NCBI GenBank assembly: GCA_963789565.1
Contig: CAWBKX010000002.1
Location: forward strand, 1,922,001 to 1,986,000
Origin: CALAGB01 sp963789565
GTDB lineage: Bacteria > Chloroflexota > Chloroflexia > Thermomicrobiales > Thermomicrobiaceae
Direction: 5' to 3'
DNA length: 64,000 bases
The notes beneath the pieces were generated by a model. It saw nothing but the letters and a program-made list of their open reading frames with translations. It searched no databases and was not told the DNA's origin. Below are positions 33,584 through 42,249 of this stretch, in pieces; the stretch's first letter is position 1; each line of letters begins with the position of its first letter. The translations under genes and the position numbers were made by a program.

Positions 33584-34375
33584 CTACCGCCCCGTGAAGG
33601 CCGGTTGACGCTTCTCAACCGTGGCACGCAGGCCCTCTTTGTGGTCTTCGGTGCCGCCGCAGATCTGTCCAGCACGGCGCTCGTTGCGCAACGCGTCCTC
33701 GAAGGCCAGCTCGGCATTCTGGCGGATCAGCTCCTTGGCCAGGCCGATGGCCATCGTCGGACCAGAAGCAAGCCGCGTGGCCCACTCCATCGCCGTCGAC
33801 ATTAGCTCGTCCGGCTCGACCAGCGCGTTGATCAGCCCAATCCGATCCGCCTCCTGCGCATCGATGATGCGACCGGTATAGATCAGCTCGGCGGCTCGCG
33901 ACGGGCCAATCAGGCGTGGCAACAGGAAGGTGCCGCCCGCGTCGGGAGAGAAACCGACCCGGATGTAGACCTCACCGAAGCGCGCCGTGGTCGAGGCGAT
34001 ACGAAAGTCGCAGACCAATGTGAGGTCGCAACCGCCACCCACGGCCACACCATTGACCGCCGCGATGACCGGCTTGGGGATGCGGTAGAGTCGCGACATG
34101 AGTCTGTGCATGCGCAGCGCCCAGCCGTCCATGTTCTCTTCGGCCTCGCCGCCGCTCTCGCTGCTCCACTCCTTCACGTCGGCGCCGGCCGAGAAGCCGC
34201 GGCCGGTCCCGGTGATGATCAGGGCGCGTACCGACTCTCGGTTCCAGCTCCGCTCGACCAGGTAGTCAACCTCGACGATCGACTGCAGATCGATCGCGTT
34301 GAGCCGCTCGGGACGGTTGAGGGTGATGATGCCGACCCCATCCCGCTCTTCCCACAAAACTCGTGTCAGCTCCAT
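33584..34375 (-). CDS. Enoyl-CoA hydratase/isomerase family protein
   Basis: 263 aa from ATG 34375 (GGAG about six bases upstream); in-frame ATGs at 34387 and 34414 are alternatives. Crotonase fold: ITLNRPERLNAID at the start, the oxyanion-hole segment GRGFSAGADVKEW, and PKPVIAAVNGVAVGGGCDLTL. The catalytic Glu expected in 'GxxP(E)AG' is present in a changed form: GFSPDAGGTFLLPRLIG has Asp at the second Glu position, so it may be an isomerase- or hydrolase-type member. In-frame sequence continues protein-like for ~30 codons after the TAG before the next stop, possibly chance. Convergent with the TPP genes. Confidence 0.85.
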   Translation of the reverse strand: MELTRVLWEERDGVGIITLNRPERLNAIDLQSIVEVDYLVERSWNRESVRALIITGTGRGFSAGADVKEWSSESGGEAEENMDGWALRMHRLMSRLYRIPKPVIAAVNGVAVGGGCDLTLVCDFRIASTTARFGEVYIRVGFSPDAGGTFLLPRLIGPSRAAELIYTGRIIDAQEADRIGLINALVEPDELMSTAMEWATRLASGPTMAIGLAKELIRQNAELAFEDALRNERRAGQICGGTEDHKEGLRATVEKRQPAFTGR

Positions 34376-34492
34376 GGCCTGCTCCATCCCGTCATGAATG
34401 GCGTTGAACCCCACGACGTCGCGTCGCGGTCCGCCTCAACCAATCGTGCTGATTCCACACGCTGCTCACGGTAGCAGCCACGAAATTGAGCG

Positions 34493-35881
34493 TCAATCAG
34501 CGGCCAACGGCTCGTCCAGATCGAGCGGATCCGGCTGGTGTTGCAGGTGCCGCAATGGCGAGAAGTAGACCCACAAAGCCGCCAACATAAACCCCACGAT
34601 ACCCACCACCAGGGTCGCCTTGAGCCCGATCAATTCTCCCAACGCGCCGCCAAGCAGTGAGCCGATCGGAATACTGCCGCCCACTACGAACTTGCTGGTA
34701 GCGTTGATCCGTCCCAGATATCGATCGGGCGTGATGGCCTGGCGCAAACTCATAGAGTTGACGTCGGCGATGAGCAACGTCAGCCATTGGCTGAACTCCG
34801 CCGCCAGCACCATCGGCAACGCCACCGATGGAAACAGCACGGCCAGCGGCACCGGTGCTCCACACAGCCCAAACAGGACGCGACCGACGATGATGGCTGG
34901 TCCCACGCCGATGCGACGTGCGATGGGCGCCGCGATCATGGCACCAATCAGAGCACCCACGCCACCAAGCGCGAACACCAGGCCGACCGCCGTCGAGTTC
35001 AAGCCGAGCACGTTAACCATGTAGAGGACGTAGACGGCCAAAAACATGTAGCCGAAGAGGGACGTCATGGCCGAGCTGAGGAGCATGGCTCGCAATGTCG
35101 CGTTACCGACGGCCAGTCCGAATCCCTGCCGGATAGCCGGTATGAGCGCGGGGCGCTTGATCGAACGATCCGGCTCCGATTCAGACGTGCGAATGCGGCG
35201 CAGAAAGACCGCCGAAACCAGAAAGCTGAACGCATCGATCAACACGGCGTAGGCTGCGCCGAACACCCCAACCAGCACGCCCGCCATGCCCGGCCCCACC
35301 ACCTGCGCGAAGGAGGCCGATGATTGCAGCTTGCTGTTCCCCTCCAGCAGATGTTCCCGACCAATGAGCTCCGGCAGATAGGACATGTAGGCGACGTCGG
35401 CGAAGACCTTCAGCGCACCGTTGACGAAGGTGACGGCGTAGAGGAGTTCAATGCGCATGTCGCCGAAGAACCAGACGGCCGGGATGCTGAGCAAGAAGAA
35501 CATGCGGGCGAAGTCGGCCGCGATCATCAGTCGCCGCCGTCGCACCCGGTCGATCCAGACTCCGGCCACCAGCCCGAAGATGAGATTGGGCGCGGTTCCG
35601 GCCGCCGTGAGGAAGCCCATCTGAGCAGCAGAGGCATGCAGCGAGAGCGCCGCCATCAGGGGCAGCGCCAGCAGGGTGATCTGTGAGCCGATCTCGGAGA
35701 CGCTGTCGCCTGCCCAGAAGCGCATGAAGTCGCCGTGCCGCCAGAGCCCGGTCAAGCGGACATACGGCAATCGGCGACGATTCGGCCGGTCAGGCGATGG
35801 TGATTCTCTAGAGTGAGATGGCTGCCCACGCGATCGCATGGCCTCGACGACCGCCGCGCGGACCCGGATGAATTTGAACAT
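34493..35881 (-). CDS. Major facilitator superfamily exporter
   Basis: 462 aa, ~12 membrane helices after a ~45-residue charged N-terminus. LWRHGDFMRFWAGDSVSEIG is the usual start of enterobactin-exporter/macrolide-efflux-like MFS proteins, and GVWIDRVRRRRLMIAADFAR is the loop 2-3 motif (GxxxDRxxRR). Likely a proton-driven efflux pump; substrate unknown. The true start is unclear: ATG 35881 has no good ribosome site, and ATG 35839 or later codons could serve. A relative of the other two MFS genes in the window (38959, 46474) but not a recent copy. Confidence 0.86.
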   Translation of the reverse strand: MFKFIRVRAAVVEAMRSRGQPSHSRESPSPDRPNRRRLPYVRLTGLWRHGDFMRFWAGDSVSEIGSQITLLALPLMAALSLHASAAQMGFLTAAGTAPNLIFGLVAGVWIDRVRRRRLMIAADFARMFFLLSIPAVWFFGDMRIELLYAVTFVNGALKVFADVAYMSYLPELIGREHLLEGNSKLQSSASFAQVVGPGMAGVLVGVFGAAYAVLIDAFSFLVSAVFLRRIRTSESEPDRSIKRPALIPAIRQGFGLAVGNATLRAMLLSSAMTSLFGYMFLAVYVLYMVNVLGLNSTAVGLVFALGGVGALIGAMIAAPIARRIGVGPAIIVGRVLFGLCGAPVPLAVLFPSVALPMVLAAEFSQWLTLLIADVNSMSLRQAITPDRYLGRINATSKFVVGGSIPIGSLLGGALGELIGLKATLVVGIVGFMLAALWVYFSPLRHLQHQPDPLDLDEPLAAD

Positions 35882-35932
35882 GAACGTAGAACCCCCAACA
35901 ATGCTGGGAGGAGGCCACCTATTGCGCCCTCC

Positions 35933-35969
35933 TCCGCTGTCCTCTGCGCGATTTCCTCAGGACAGCGGA
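35933..35969. other. 11-bp-stem hairpin between proline dehydrogenase and MFS genes
   Basis: TCCGCTGTCCT (35933-35943) pairs perfectly with AGGACAGCGGA (35959-35969) around a 15-base loop. Both flanking genes run leftward, so it lies in the 3' end of one and the leader of the other. No T-run follows; a weak terminator or mRNA-stabilising structure is possible. Confidence 0.45.
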
Positions 35970-36130
35970 AGATCTTGCATGCGGATGAAGGGTTCTTTCG
36001 TGTGCCAGGCCACGAGGGCCGGCGGCGCGTCGTTCACGCTCATGTCTTCAGTGCTCCACAACGCGGCATTCGAGCCACGCGGTTTCGGAGTCTACCGAAC
36101 CTCGCGATATCAGACAACTGGCAGCCCAGG

Positions 36131-37063
36131 CTATTTCAGGATCAGGTTGCGCAACAGGAAGAGGCTGTTCGCCGGACGCTCGGCCAGGCGGCGCATCAAG
36201 TAGAAGTACCACTCGTGCCCGAACGGCGTCGCCACCAGCACTTTGTAGCCCTTGTGCACGAGATCGAGCTGAAGCTGCTGGCGAATTCCGTAGAGCATCT
36301 GGAACTCGAACCGGTCGTTGCCGATCCCCAGGTCGCGCGTGTAGTTGATGACGTGGTTGATAATCGCCTCGTCATGCGTGGCGATGGCGGTATAGCCGTC
36401 TCCCGACAACATACGCTCGGCTAGATTCACGTAGTTGCGATCGACGTCCGCCTTCTCGGGATACGCGACGTTGCTCGGCTCGAGGTAGGCGCCCTTGACC
36501 AGGCGCAGGTTCGGGTTCAACGGCAGCAGATCTCCCAGATCACGTTGCGTGCGGTAGAGGTAGGCCTGCAGCACGGTACCGACGTTTTCATGTCCATCCG
36601 CACGCAAGCGCTGATAGATGCGAATAGTCGGATCGACCCGTGCCGACTCTTCCATATCGATGCGGATGAAATTGTTCTTGGTCGCGGCGTGCTCCACCAA
36701 ACGGGCCACATTGCGGTAGGCAAGATCCTCATCGATGTCGAGACCGAGGTGCGTGAGCTTCAGCGCGATGTTTGTACGCAGATTCTCCGCGGCGATGCGA
36801 TCCTGAACTCGTTCGTATTCATCCACCACAGCGGCGGCCATCTGCGCATCGCGCACACCCTCACCGAGGAGCGTCGTGTTGGTATGCAAACCTTGCTCGT
36901 TGAGGCGACGAAGGACGACGACAGCCTCATCCAACGTCTCGCCAGCCACGAAGCGGGCGGCGCCCATGCGCATACCGTAGCGACGCACGAAGCGCGAGAC
37001 GCCCGGGTTGGTCGTTGCCACAAGAATTCCGCGACGGAACATGAGATCAGGCGTCCTTCCCAT
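36131..37063 (-). CDS. Proline dehydrogenase (monofunctional)
   Basis: 310 aa, the normal length of short bacterial PRODH. (beta/alpha)8 barrel features: IALKLTHLGLDID, FIRIDMEES, LRLVKGAYLEPSN (flavin/substrate region), TAIATHDEAIINHV, and the family signature FEFQMLYGIRQQLQLDL. C-terminal YLMRRLAERPANSLFLLRN supplies the conserved Arg pair (RRxxERP) that binds the proline carboxylate. It oxidises proline to pyrroline-5-carboxylate using FAD. The matching dehydrogenase is not in the window. Its start overlaps by 17 bases a small zinc-ribbon gene upstream. Confidence 0.92.
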   Translation of the reverse strand: MGRTPDLMFRRGILVATTNPGVSRFVRRYGMRMGAARFVAGETLDEAVVVLRRLNEQGLHTNTTLLGEGVRDAQMAAAVVDEYERVQDRIAAENLRTNIALKLTHLGLDIDEDLAYRNVARLVEHAATKNNFIRIDMEESARVDPTIRIYQRLRADGHENVGTVLQAYLYRTQRDLGDLLPLNPNLRLVKGAYLEPSNVAYPEKADVDRNYVNLAERMLSGDGYTAIATHDEAIINHVINYTRDLGIGNDRFEFQMLYGIRQQLQLDLVHKGYKVLVATPFGHEWYFYLMRRLAERPANSLFLLRNLILK

Positions 37064-37253
37064 TGCTGTGACTGTTCATGCGTGTATTCCCATCGGAGGC
37101 GGATACGGCGGCGTCACGACAATCGGCCGTCTCGCCATTGCAGCATGGCACGACGACCTGACCGCACGTCGCACATTGATAGTGCGCCCGCACCCAGATC
37201 ATTTGGCTGATCTGTCCGCAAAATGGGCACCGTTCCGTCACGATTGCCTCCAA
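37047..37253 (-). CDS. Small zinc-ribbon protein
   Basis: 68 aa, ATG 37253. ERCPFCGQ and YQCATCGQVVVPCC give two CxxC pairs spaced as a zinc ribbon. The C-terminal third is polar and carries no known fold. It overlaps the proline dehydrogenase gene by 17 bases, so the two are co-transcribed and probably translationally coupled. Function unknown; similar ribbon proteins sit upstream of proline dehydrogenase genes in other bacteria only as far as I can infer, not confirm. Confidence 0.6.
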   Translation of the reverse strand: MEAIVTERCPFCGQISQMIWVRAHYQCATCGQVVVPCCNGETADCRDAAVSASDGNTRMNSHSNGKDA

Positions 37254-37506
37254 TTCGCTCCCAGATCGATTCTAACCCGAAACTTCGTGCGGAAACTCCC
37301 CCGGTTTCGCGTTGAAGCGCGACTCAAGCAATTATTTCTGGTCTGTTTCTTAAGCGTTCACGCCCCCTTCAGCCTCGTAAGACCGCCGTAAGACTCGAAG
37401 CGCAGATTGCGAAGCATCGACGTTCACGCCACGAGATCGGAAGGGAGATAACCAGCACATCCTGGCCAACATCGATTTCAATGTTTCGCGGTTCATGGAG
37501 GACGGA

Positions 37507-38610
37507 ATGCATCGGTTCCAATACACTCGCACACTTCGAGCGCTCTTCGTCGTCGGACTGCTCGCCAGCGCCTTCGCCGCACTCGTCGGAAGCGCGGGCG
37601 CGCACGGCTGGGATGGGCAGGTCTATACCATCACCAATGAAGCCGGTGGCAATCGGATCGCGATCTTCAACCGCGCCGCCAACGGAGACCTCTCATTTGA
37701 CAGTTACGTCAATTCGGGCGGCAACGGCACCGGCAGCAAGCTCGGATCTCAGGGCGCCGTCATCCTCAGCGACAACGGTCGCTGGCTCTTCGCCGTCAAC
37801 GCCGGTAGCAACAGCGTCTCCAGCTTCCGAGTGACGCCGCGGGGCCTCGATCTGGCGGACACCATCGATTCAAATGGCACGACACCGGTCAGCCTGACCC
37901 TGCACGACAACCTTCTCTACGTCCTCAACGAGGGTGGATCGCCCAACATCAGTGGGTTCGTCGTCCGCCCGCAGGGCAATCTGTTCCATATCCCCGGCTC
38001 GACCCAGCCCGCCACCAGTGCAACGTCGGTTCAGATCGGCTTCTCACCTGACGGACACGTACTGATCGTGGCAGGCAAGGCCTCGAACACGCTCGACAGC
38101 TACGTGGTCAATCGCTTCGGCGTCGCCGGATCGCCGCAAACCTTCGCCTCGAACGCCGCCGTCCCCTATGGCTTCGGCTTCGACAATCGTGGACACCTGA
38201 TCGTTTCAGAGGCCTCCGGATTCGTCACTCCTTACTCGGTGAGTCGTGACGGCACGATCAGAGCCATTACCGCAGCGGCGCCGACCTACCAGAACGCGGC
38301 CTGCTGGGTCGTGATCACCAAGAACGGCCGCTACATCTACACTGCCAATGCCGGATCAAGCTCGATAACTGGGTTCTCGATCGCCCACGGCGGCGCGCTC
38401 ACTATCCTTAACTCCGATGGTGTGACCGCCAGCACTGGAGCCGGGACGAGCCCAATCGACATGGCGCTGAGCAACAACAGCCACTTCCTGTACGTCAACA
38501 ATGGCGACGGCACCATCGGCGCCTTCCAGGTTCACGCCAATGGCAGCCTCAGTTCCATCACGCTCGTCGGCGGTCTTCCCGCATCGAGCACGGGGTTGGC
38601 CAGCAACTAA
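37507..38610 (+). CDS. Secreted lactonase-type seven-bladed beta-propeller
   Basis: 367 aa from ATG 37507 (GGAGG five bases upstream). Residues ~8-35 form a signal peptide ending near SAGAHG. The remainder is a repeat of ~45-residue blades: AIFNRAANGDLSF, SFRVTPRGLDL, GFVVRPQGNLF, SYVVNRFGVAG, PYSVSRDGTI, GFSIAHGGAL and AFQVHANGSL. This is the lactonase/6-phosphogluconolactonase (PF10282) or YncE-like propeller. Secreted members usually have no proven enzyme activity; a binding or surface role is as likely. Ends with a strong hairpin terminator. Confidence 0.85.
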   Translation: MHRFQYTRTLRALFVVGLLASAFAALVGSAGAHGWDGQVYTITNEAGGNRIAIFNRAANGDLSFDSYVNSGGNGTGSKLGSQGAVILSDNGRWLFAVNAGSNSVSSFRVTPRGLDLADTIDSNGTTPVSLTLHDNLLYVLNEGGSPNISGFVVRPQGNLFHIPGSTQPATSATSVQIGFSPDGHVLIVAGKASNTLDSYVVNRFGVAGSPQTFASNAAVPYGFGFDNRGHLIVSEASGFVTPYSVSRDGTIRAITAAAPTYQNAACWVVITKNGRYIYTANAGSSSITGFSIAHGGALTILNSDGVTASTGAGTSPIDMALSNNSHFLYVNNGDGTIGAFQVHANGSLSSITLVGGLPASSTGLASN

Positions 38611-38641
38611 GCTTTCTCCATTCCCCGTCCCTCTTCCCCTC

Positions 38642-38667
38642 GGCCGCCGGTGCGTACACCGGCGGCC
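38642..38667 (+). terminator. Terminator of the propeller gene
   Basis: GGCCGCCGGTG, loop CGTA, CACCGGCGGCC: a perfect 11-bp stem 31 bases after the stop, followed by ACCCTGTTTC. The rest of the gap to 38958 shows no gene. Confidence 0.7.
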
Positions 38668-38958
38668 ACCCTGTTTCAACCAAACAGGAACGACACGCCT
38701 GGGAAGATGGTGTATAGTCCTGCCACGAAATCATCGAATCAAATCGAATGCGAGCAAAGCGAGTGACAGTCCTCTAACCCATCGTCTCCACTGTTTCTGG
38801 AGCGATACGCCACCCGACCGGATGTGCGTCTGGCGGCACATGACGCGAACGCCGTTTCATCCGGCCCGTTTCCGCATGGTCTGAAAACGAACGTCGCACG
38901 GTCGCTTCGTCACGGTACGCCGGTTGACGTCGGGCCACTCGTACGATGGTGGTAGAGG

Positions 38959-40221
38959 ATGTTCTCGCGCTCGATGTCCGCATCCCGCGTCTATTTGTTA
39001 ATGAGTGGCGCTTTCTCCCTCTTTTTCACGATGTTCGCCACCTACTCCGCGGTCTATCGCTTCAATATCGTGAAGCTCAACCCGTTTGAGCTTCTCCTGG
39101 TCGGCACGGCGCTCGAAAGCGCGGCGTTTCTCTTCGAAATCCCGACCGGTGTGGTTGCCGACGTGCGCAGTCGCCGCACCTCGATCATTATCGGGATGTT
39201 CCTGATTGGCGCTGGGTTCGTCTTTGAGGGGTCGATCCCGCTCTTCACGACCGTCCTGATCGCTCAGGTAATCTGGGGCATCGGTTACACCTTCATCAGC
39301 GGTTCACGTGAGGCCTGGATCGCGGATGAGCTCGGCGACGAGGAGCAGACCGGTCGCATCTACCTGCGCGCCGCTCAGGTTGGGCAGGTGTCGTCCATCG
39401 TAGGAATGCTCATCAGCGTCGGCCTGGCCAGCATTCGCGTCAACGTCCCGATGATCACCGCCGGATTTGCCGTGGCGGGTATCGGCCTGATGCTGCTCTT
39501 CATCATGCCGGAACGCAACTTCCATCCGACCCCACACCCGGAACGACTCCCGTTCGCCGAGATGAAGCGCACCTTCGTACGTGGCATCAACGTCGTCCGT
39601 GGGCGACCCGTGCTGGTGACGATTTTGAGCATCGGCCTGTTTTATGGCATGTCTTCTGAGGCCTTCGACCGGCTCTGGGAAGCCCACTTCATCGCTAACC
39701 TGGGCTTTCCCTCGATCGGACATCTGACGCCCGTGGTCTGGTTCGGCATCATCAATGGTGGCGCCATGGCACTCAGCCTTGTCATTACCGAGATCGTTCT
39801 GCGGCGCGTCGATACCCGCAGCCACACTCATGTCACACGGATGCTGCTGCTGATCAACACGGTGCTGGCGATGAGCGTGATCGGCTTCGGTATCGCTGGG
39901 GGGTTCGCCATGGGTATCGCGGCATACTGGGCCGCCTATTCCATGCGCACCGCCAACGAGCCGCTCTATAGCGCCTGGACCAATCAGAGCCTGGAACCGA
40001 AGGTGCGCGCCACGGTCTTCTCGATGAGCAGTCAGATGGATGCACTTGGTCAGATGGTGGGCGGTCCGCTGATCGGACTGATCGGCACGGCCTTCACAAT
40101 TGGCGCGGCCATGATCGCCTCGGGCACCACGCTCATCCCAGCGCTGCTGCTCTATCTCCGCACCAGCTTGCGAACCGAGCCCGAACCAGTGACCGCGGTG
40201 GTGGATGTACCGGGGGAGTGA
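38959..40221 (+). CDS. Major facilitator superfamily transporter
   Basis: 420 aa, ~12 membrane helices. FEIPTGVVADVRSRRTSIIIG is the loop 2-3 motif; SGSREAWIADELGDEEQTGR after helix 4 is a signature of the tetracycline/macrolide-like 'MFS_1' group found in Firmicutes and Chloroflexota. The start is either ATG 38959 (GAGG immediately adjacent) or ATG 38974, which has better spacing from it. Substrate unknown. The end is followed by a 170-base palindromic repeat block. Confidence 0.86.
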   Translation: MFSRSMSASRVYLLMSGAFSLFFTMFATYSAVYRFNIVKLNPFELLLVGTALESAAFLFEIPTGVVADVRSRRTSIIIGMFLIGAGFVFEGSIPLFTTVLIAQVIWGIGYTFISGSREAWIADELGDEEQTGRIYLRAAQVGQVSSIVGMLISVGLASIRVNVPMITAGFAVAGIGLMLLFIMPERNFHPTPHPERLPFAEMKRTFVRGINVVRGRPVLVTILSIGLFYGMSSEAFDRLWEAHFIANLGFPSIGHLTPVVWFGIINGGAMALSLVITEIVLRRVDTRSHTHVTRMLLLINTVLAMSVIGFGIAGGFAMGIAAYWAAYSMRTANEPLYSAWTNQSLEPKVRATVFSMSSQMDALGQMVGGPLIGLIGTAFTIGAAMIASGTTLIPALLLYLRTSLRTEPEPVTAVVDVPGE

Positions 40222-40240
40222 GGAAAGGCCCTCACGAACG

Positions 40241-40410
40241 GCCCTCACCCGGCGCTGCGGCGCCACCCTCTCCCGCGCGAGCAGGAGAGGGTTGAGGAAC
40301 TTGGGAAAGACAGCGCCGTTCCCTGTGGACACACCTCCTGATCGTCGGCTTGGTCCTCTCCCTCGAGTCGAGGGAGAGATAGTGAGGGAGAGGGGCCGGG
40401 GGTGAGGGCC
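40241..40410. repeat. Compound REP-like palindromic repeat
   Basis: Bounded by GCCCTCACCC (40241) and GGGGGTGAGGGCC (40398-40410). It contains CCCTCTCC ... GGAGAGGG and a centred palindrome CTCTCCCTCGA-G-TCGAGGGAGAG (40356-40378). It shares words with the elements at 23972-24033 and 61047-61167. Confidence 0.7.
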
Positions 40411-40417
40411 GTTGGAC

Positions 40418-40894
40418 TCACCCCGCGTCGTATGCCTTCTGCAGTTCGGCGATCTCGATCTTGCTCATCTGCAGCATGCAGCTCATCACCCGGTTGGCGC
40501 GCTCGGGGTCTGGATCGCTCAGCATGCGGGGCAATGCCGACGGAACGACCTGCCACGACAAACCGAAGCGATCCTTCAACCAGCCACAGGGTCCCGGCTC
40601 GCCACCCTCGGTCAGCTTCTCCCAGAGGCGATCGACCTCCTCCTGCGATTCGCAATCGATCGAGAGAGAGATGGCTTCATTGAATTTGAAATGAGGTCCA
40701 CCGTTCAGCGCGATGTACTCCACTCCGTCAAGATTGAACTCCATCGTCATGACGCTTCCCTCGGGTCCAGGGCCGGCTGGACCGTAGCGGTTGACGTTGG
40801 TGATCTCAGAGTTCTCGAAGAGGGAAGTGTAGAGATTTACGGCCTCCTCGGCCTGGCTGTCGAACCACAGGAAGGTCTTGATCTTCTGCGCCAC
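40418..40894 (-). CDS. VOC-family PhnB-like protein
   Basis: 158 aa from GTG 40894 (GAGGAACTGACC upstream). KIKTFLWFDSQAEEAVNLYT is the start of '3-demethylubiquinone-9 methyltransferase-like' VOC domains; later VEYIALNGGPHFKFNEAISL, GWLKDRFGLSWQVVP and the metal-site-like Glu/His pattern. These small dimeric proteins lack methyltransferase chemistry and mostly have no known substrate. The first ~28 codons are repeated in a truncated copy at 45639-45782, part of a larger duplicated segment. Confidence 0.85.
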   Translation of the reverse strand: MAQKIKTFLWFDSQAEEAVNLYTSLFENSEITNVNRYGPAGPGPEGSVMTMEFNLDGVEYIALNGGPHFKFNEAISLSIDCESQEEVDRLWEKLTEGGEPGPCGWLKDRFGLSWQVVPSALPRMLSDPDPERANRVMSCMLQMSKIEIAELQKAYDAG

Positions 40895-40998
40895 GGTCAG
40901 TTCCTCCTTGCCCCTCACGGAGCATTTACACGGGTCGCGAAATGCCTTCTACGTATGGTCGACGGAGATACGCGGAATTCGACATTGCCGTACGACAG

Positions 40999-41259
40999 TC
41001 ACGCCTCGCTCCGGGCTCGTTTCGGCCGGCGGGCGGAGAGGAGCGCGATGATGGCGTTGGTCAGGAAGAGATTGGCTTGCATTCCCGCGAGCCACGCAAA
41101 TTCGATTGCGGCGCGGTTCAGCGAGATAAGCGAATCCATCGCGTGGGTCAGCATCGCGCTTGTCAGCTGCTTGGCATCCTCCGCCGTTAGAGCTTCGGTT
41201 TCCGGGTCTGCCGCGAACTGAGCTGTCTGGTCGTACGACATGCTAAGTTGCGTCCTCAA
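40999..41259 (-). CDS. Small membrane-associated protein of unknown function
   Basis: 86 aa, ATG 41259. The N-terminal half is polar and helical (FAADPETEALTAEDAKQL); the C-terminal half contains one hydrophobic segment (EFAWLAGMQANLFLTNAIIA) and a basic tail. The last 24 residues, NLFLTNAIIALLSARRPKRA, closely match the end of the 195-residue membrane protein at 45893-46480 (DLLLINALIAILAARRSRR), so this may be a chimera or shortened paralogue. Same strand as, and upstream of, the VOC gene. Confidence 0.5.
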   Translation of the reverse strand: MRTQLSMSYDQTAQFAADPETEALTAEDAKQLTSAMLTHAMDSLISLNRAAIEFAWLAGMQANLFLTNAIIALLSARRPKRARSEA

Positions 41260-41352
41260 TAATCAAAATCAACACCAACTAGAAGATGCTTCTTTAAGAT
41301 GCAAGAGTTGTATACAGAGATAATCTCGGAGTGTGGAGGCCCTGGCAGATCG

Positions 41353-41382
41353 AAAAAGCCCCGACCCCGCGGGTCGAGGCTT
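41353..41382 (-). terminator. Terminator downstream of the 222-residue unknown gene
   Basis: On the minus strand AAGCCTCGACC, loop, GGTCGGGGCTT pair with one A/C mismatch and are followed by TTTTT. It lies 60 bases after the stop of the gene at 41443-42111. Confidence 0.75.
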
Positions 41383-41442
41383 CGTGTCACAGTAACGACG
41401 TACGGATGAGTTTACGTGTTTGCTAGCTGATCAAATTCAGTA

Positions 41443-42111
41443 TTACGACTGATGTCCAGACCGGGCATTGAGTTGCTCCGCGATAGCCTGGTCGTTTGCG
41501 ACCTTCTTCAGTCGCGCTTCAATTGCGGCGGCCCCTTTTGGCTCAAGCGATTGGTTGAACTCGGACACGTCACGCGTCGAGTGGATTGCCCACTCCGTCA
41601 GTGTCTTCAGGTCTGCATCAAAGGTCCGCTGAACTTCGTCCAGATCGATCTCCATACGATCGTATTCGAACTTCACCTCAGTATTTGAGACATTGCCCAC
41701 CGGCGGCTGCTGTGTATAGGCATTCGGGGTGAACCGGAACAGGTCTCTGTCACCGGTGAAGGGCACGTGATACGTCACCCGCGTTCCCTGCTTGTAGACG
41801 GGGCCACGATTAATTGGACTGTGGAATGCACCGAAGTTGGGATCCTTGCTAATGTCGATTTCGACGTCGCTGGTTGTCGCCGTTGAACTATCTTTATGGA
41901 TTTTCAGCGGTTCTATCCTGTGTCTTGCGATGAGTGCTTCACCACGTTCGAGTACGAGGTCTTTCGCCGGTGCCTGCTTGATTTCGTCGAGCATCTTCAG
42001 CTCACGATTGCGTAACACTTGGGAGAGTTTCCCCTCTGAAAAGAGATTCTTCAATAAGGTGCCCTTTCGTAACGCTACTACTTCATCCGCACGAACACTG
42101 TGACCGGACAC
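41443..42111 (-). CDS. Unknown protein, divergent from the DNA methyltransferase fusion
   Basis: 222 aa, ATG 42111. No family recognised. It is soluble, rich in charged residues, with a predicted helical N-terminus (VVALRKGTLLKNLFSEGKLS) and a helical C-terminus; no cysteine or His/Asp catalytic pattern stands out. A central segment (ISKDPNFGAFHSPINRG, VTYHVPFTGDRDLFRFTP) looks like a beta domain. Its composition is less GC-rich than most of the window. It is divergent from the methyltransferase-nuclease fusion gene, which hints at an accessory or immune role, but that is only context. Confidence 0.6.
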   Translation of the reverse strand: MSGHSVRADEVVALRKGTLLKNLFSEGKLSQVLRNRELKMLDEIKQAPAKDLVLERGEALIARHRIEPLKIHKDSSTATTSDVEIDISKDPNFGAFHSPINRGPVYKQGTRVTYHVPFTGDRDLFRFTPNAYTQQPPVGNVSNTEVKFEYDRMEIDLDEVQRTFDADLKTLTEWAIHSTRDVSEFNQSLEPKGAAAIEARLKKVANDQAIAEQLNARSGHQS

Positions 42112-42249
42112 CTAGTTTAGCTCAAACGTACTGACGAATCAAGACGAAGTCAGTCAGGTTGCTGATCAAACAAAACTGTGAGAATCTGAAGCGTGCGGAG
42201 TGCATAATGTGTCCAACCCGCAGCGCAGCAGACAGTCTTGGGGGCATTG

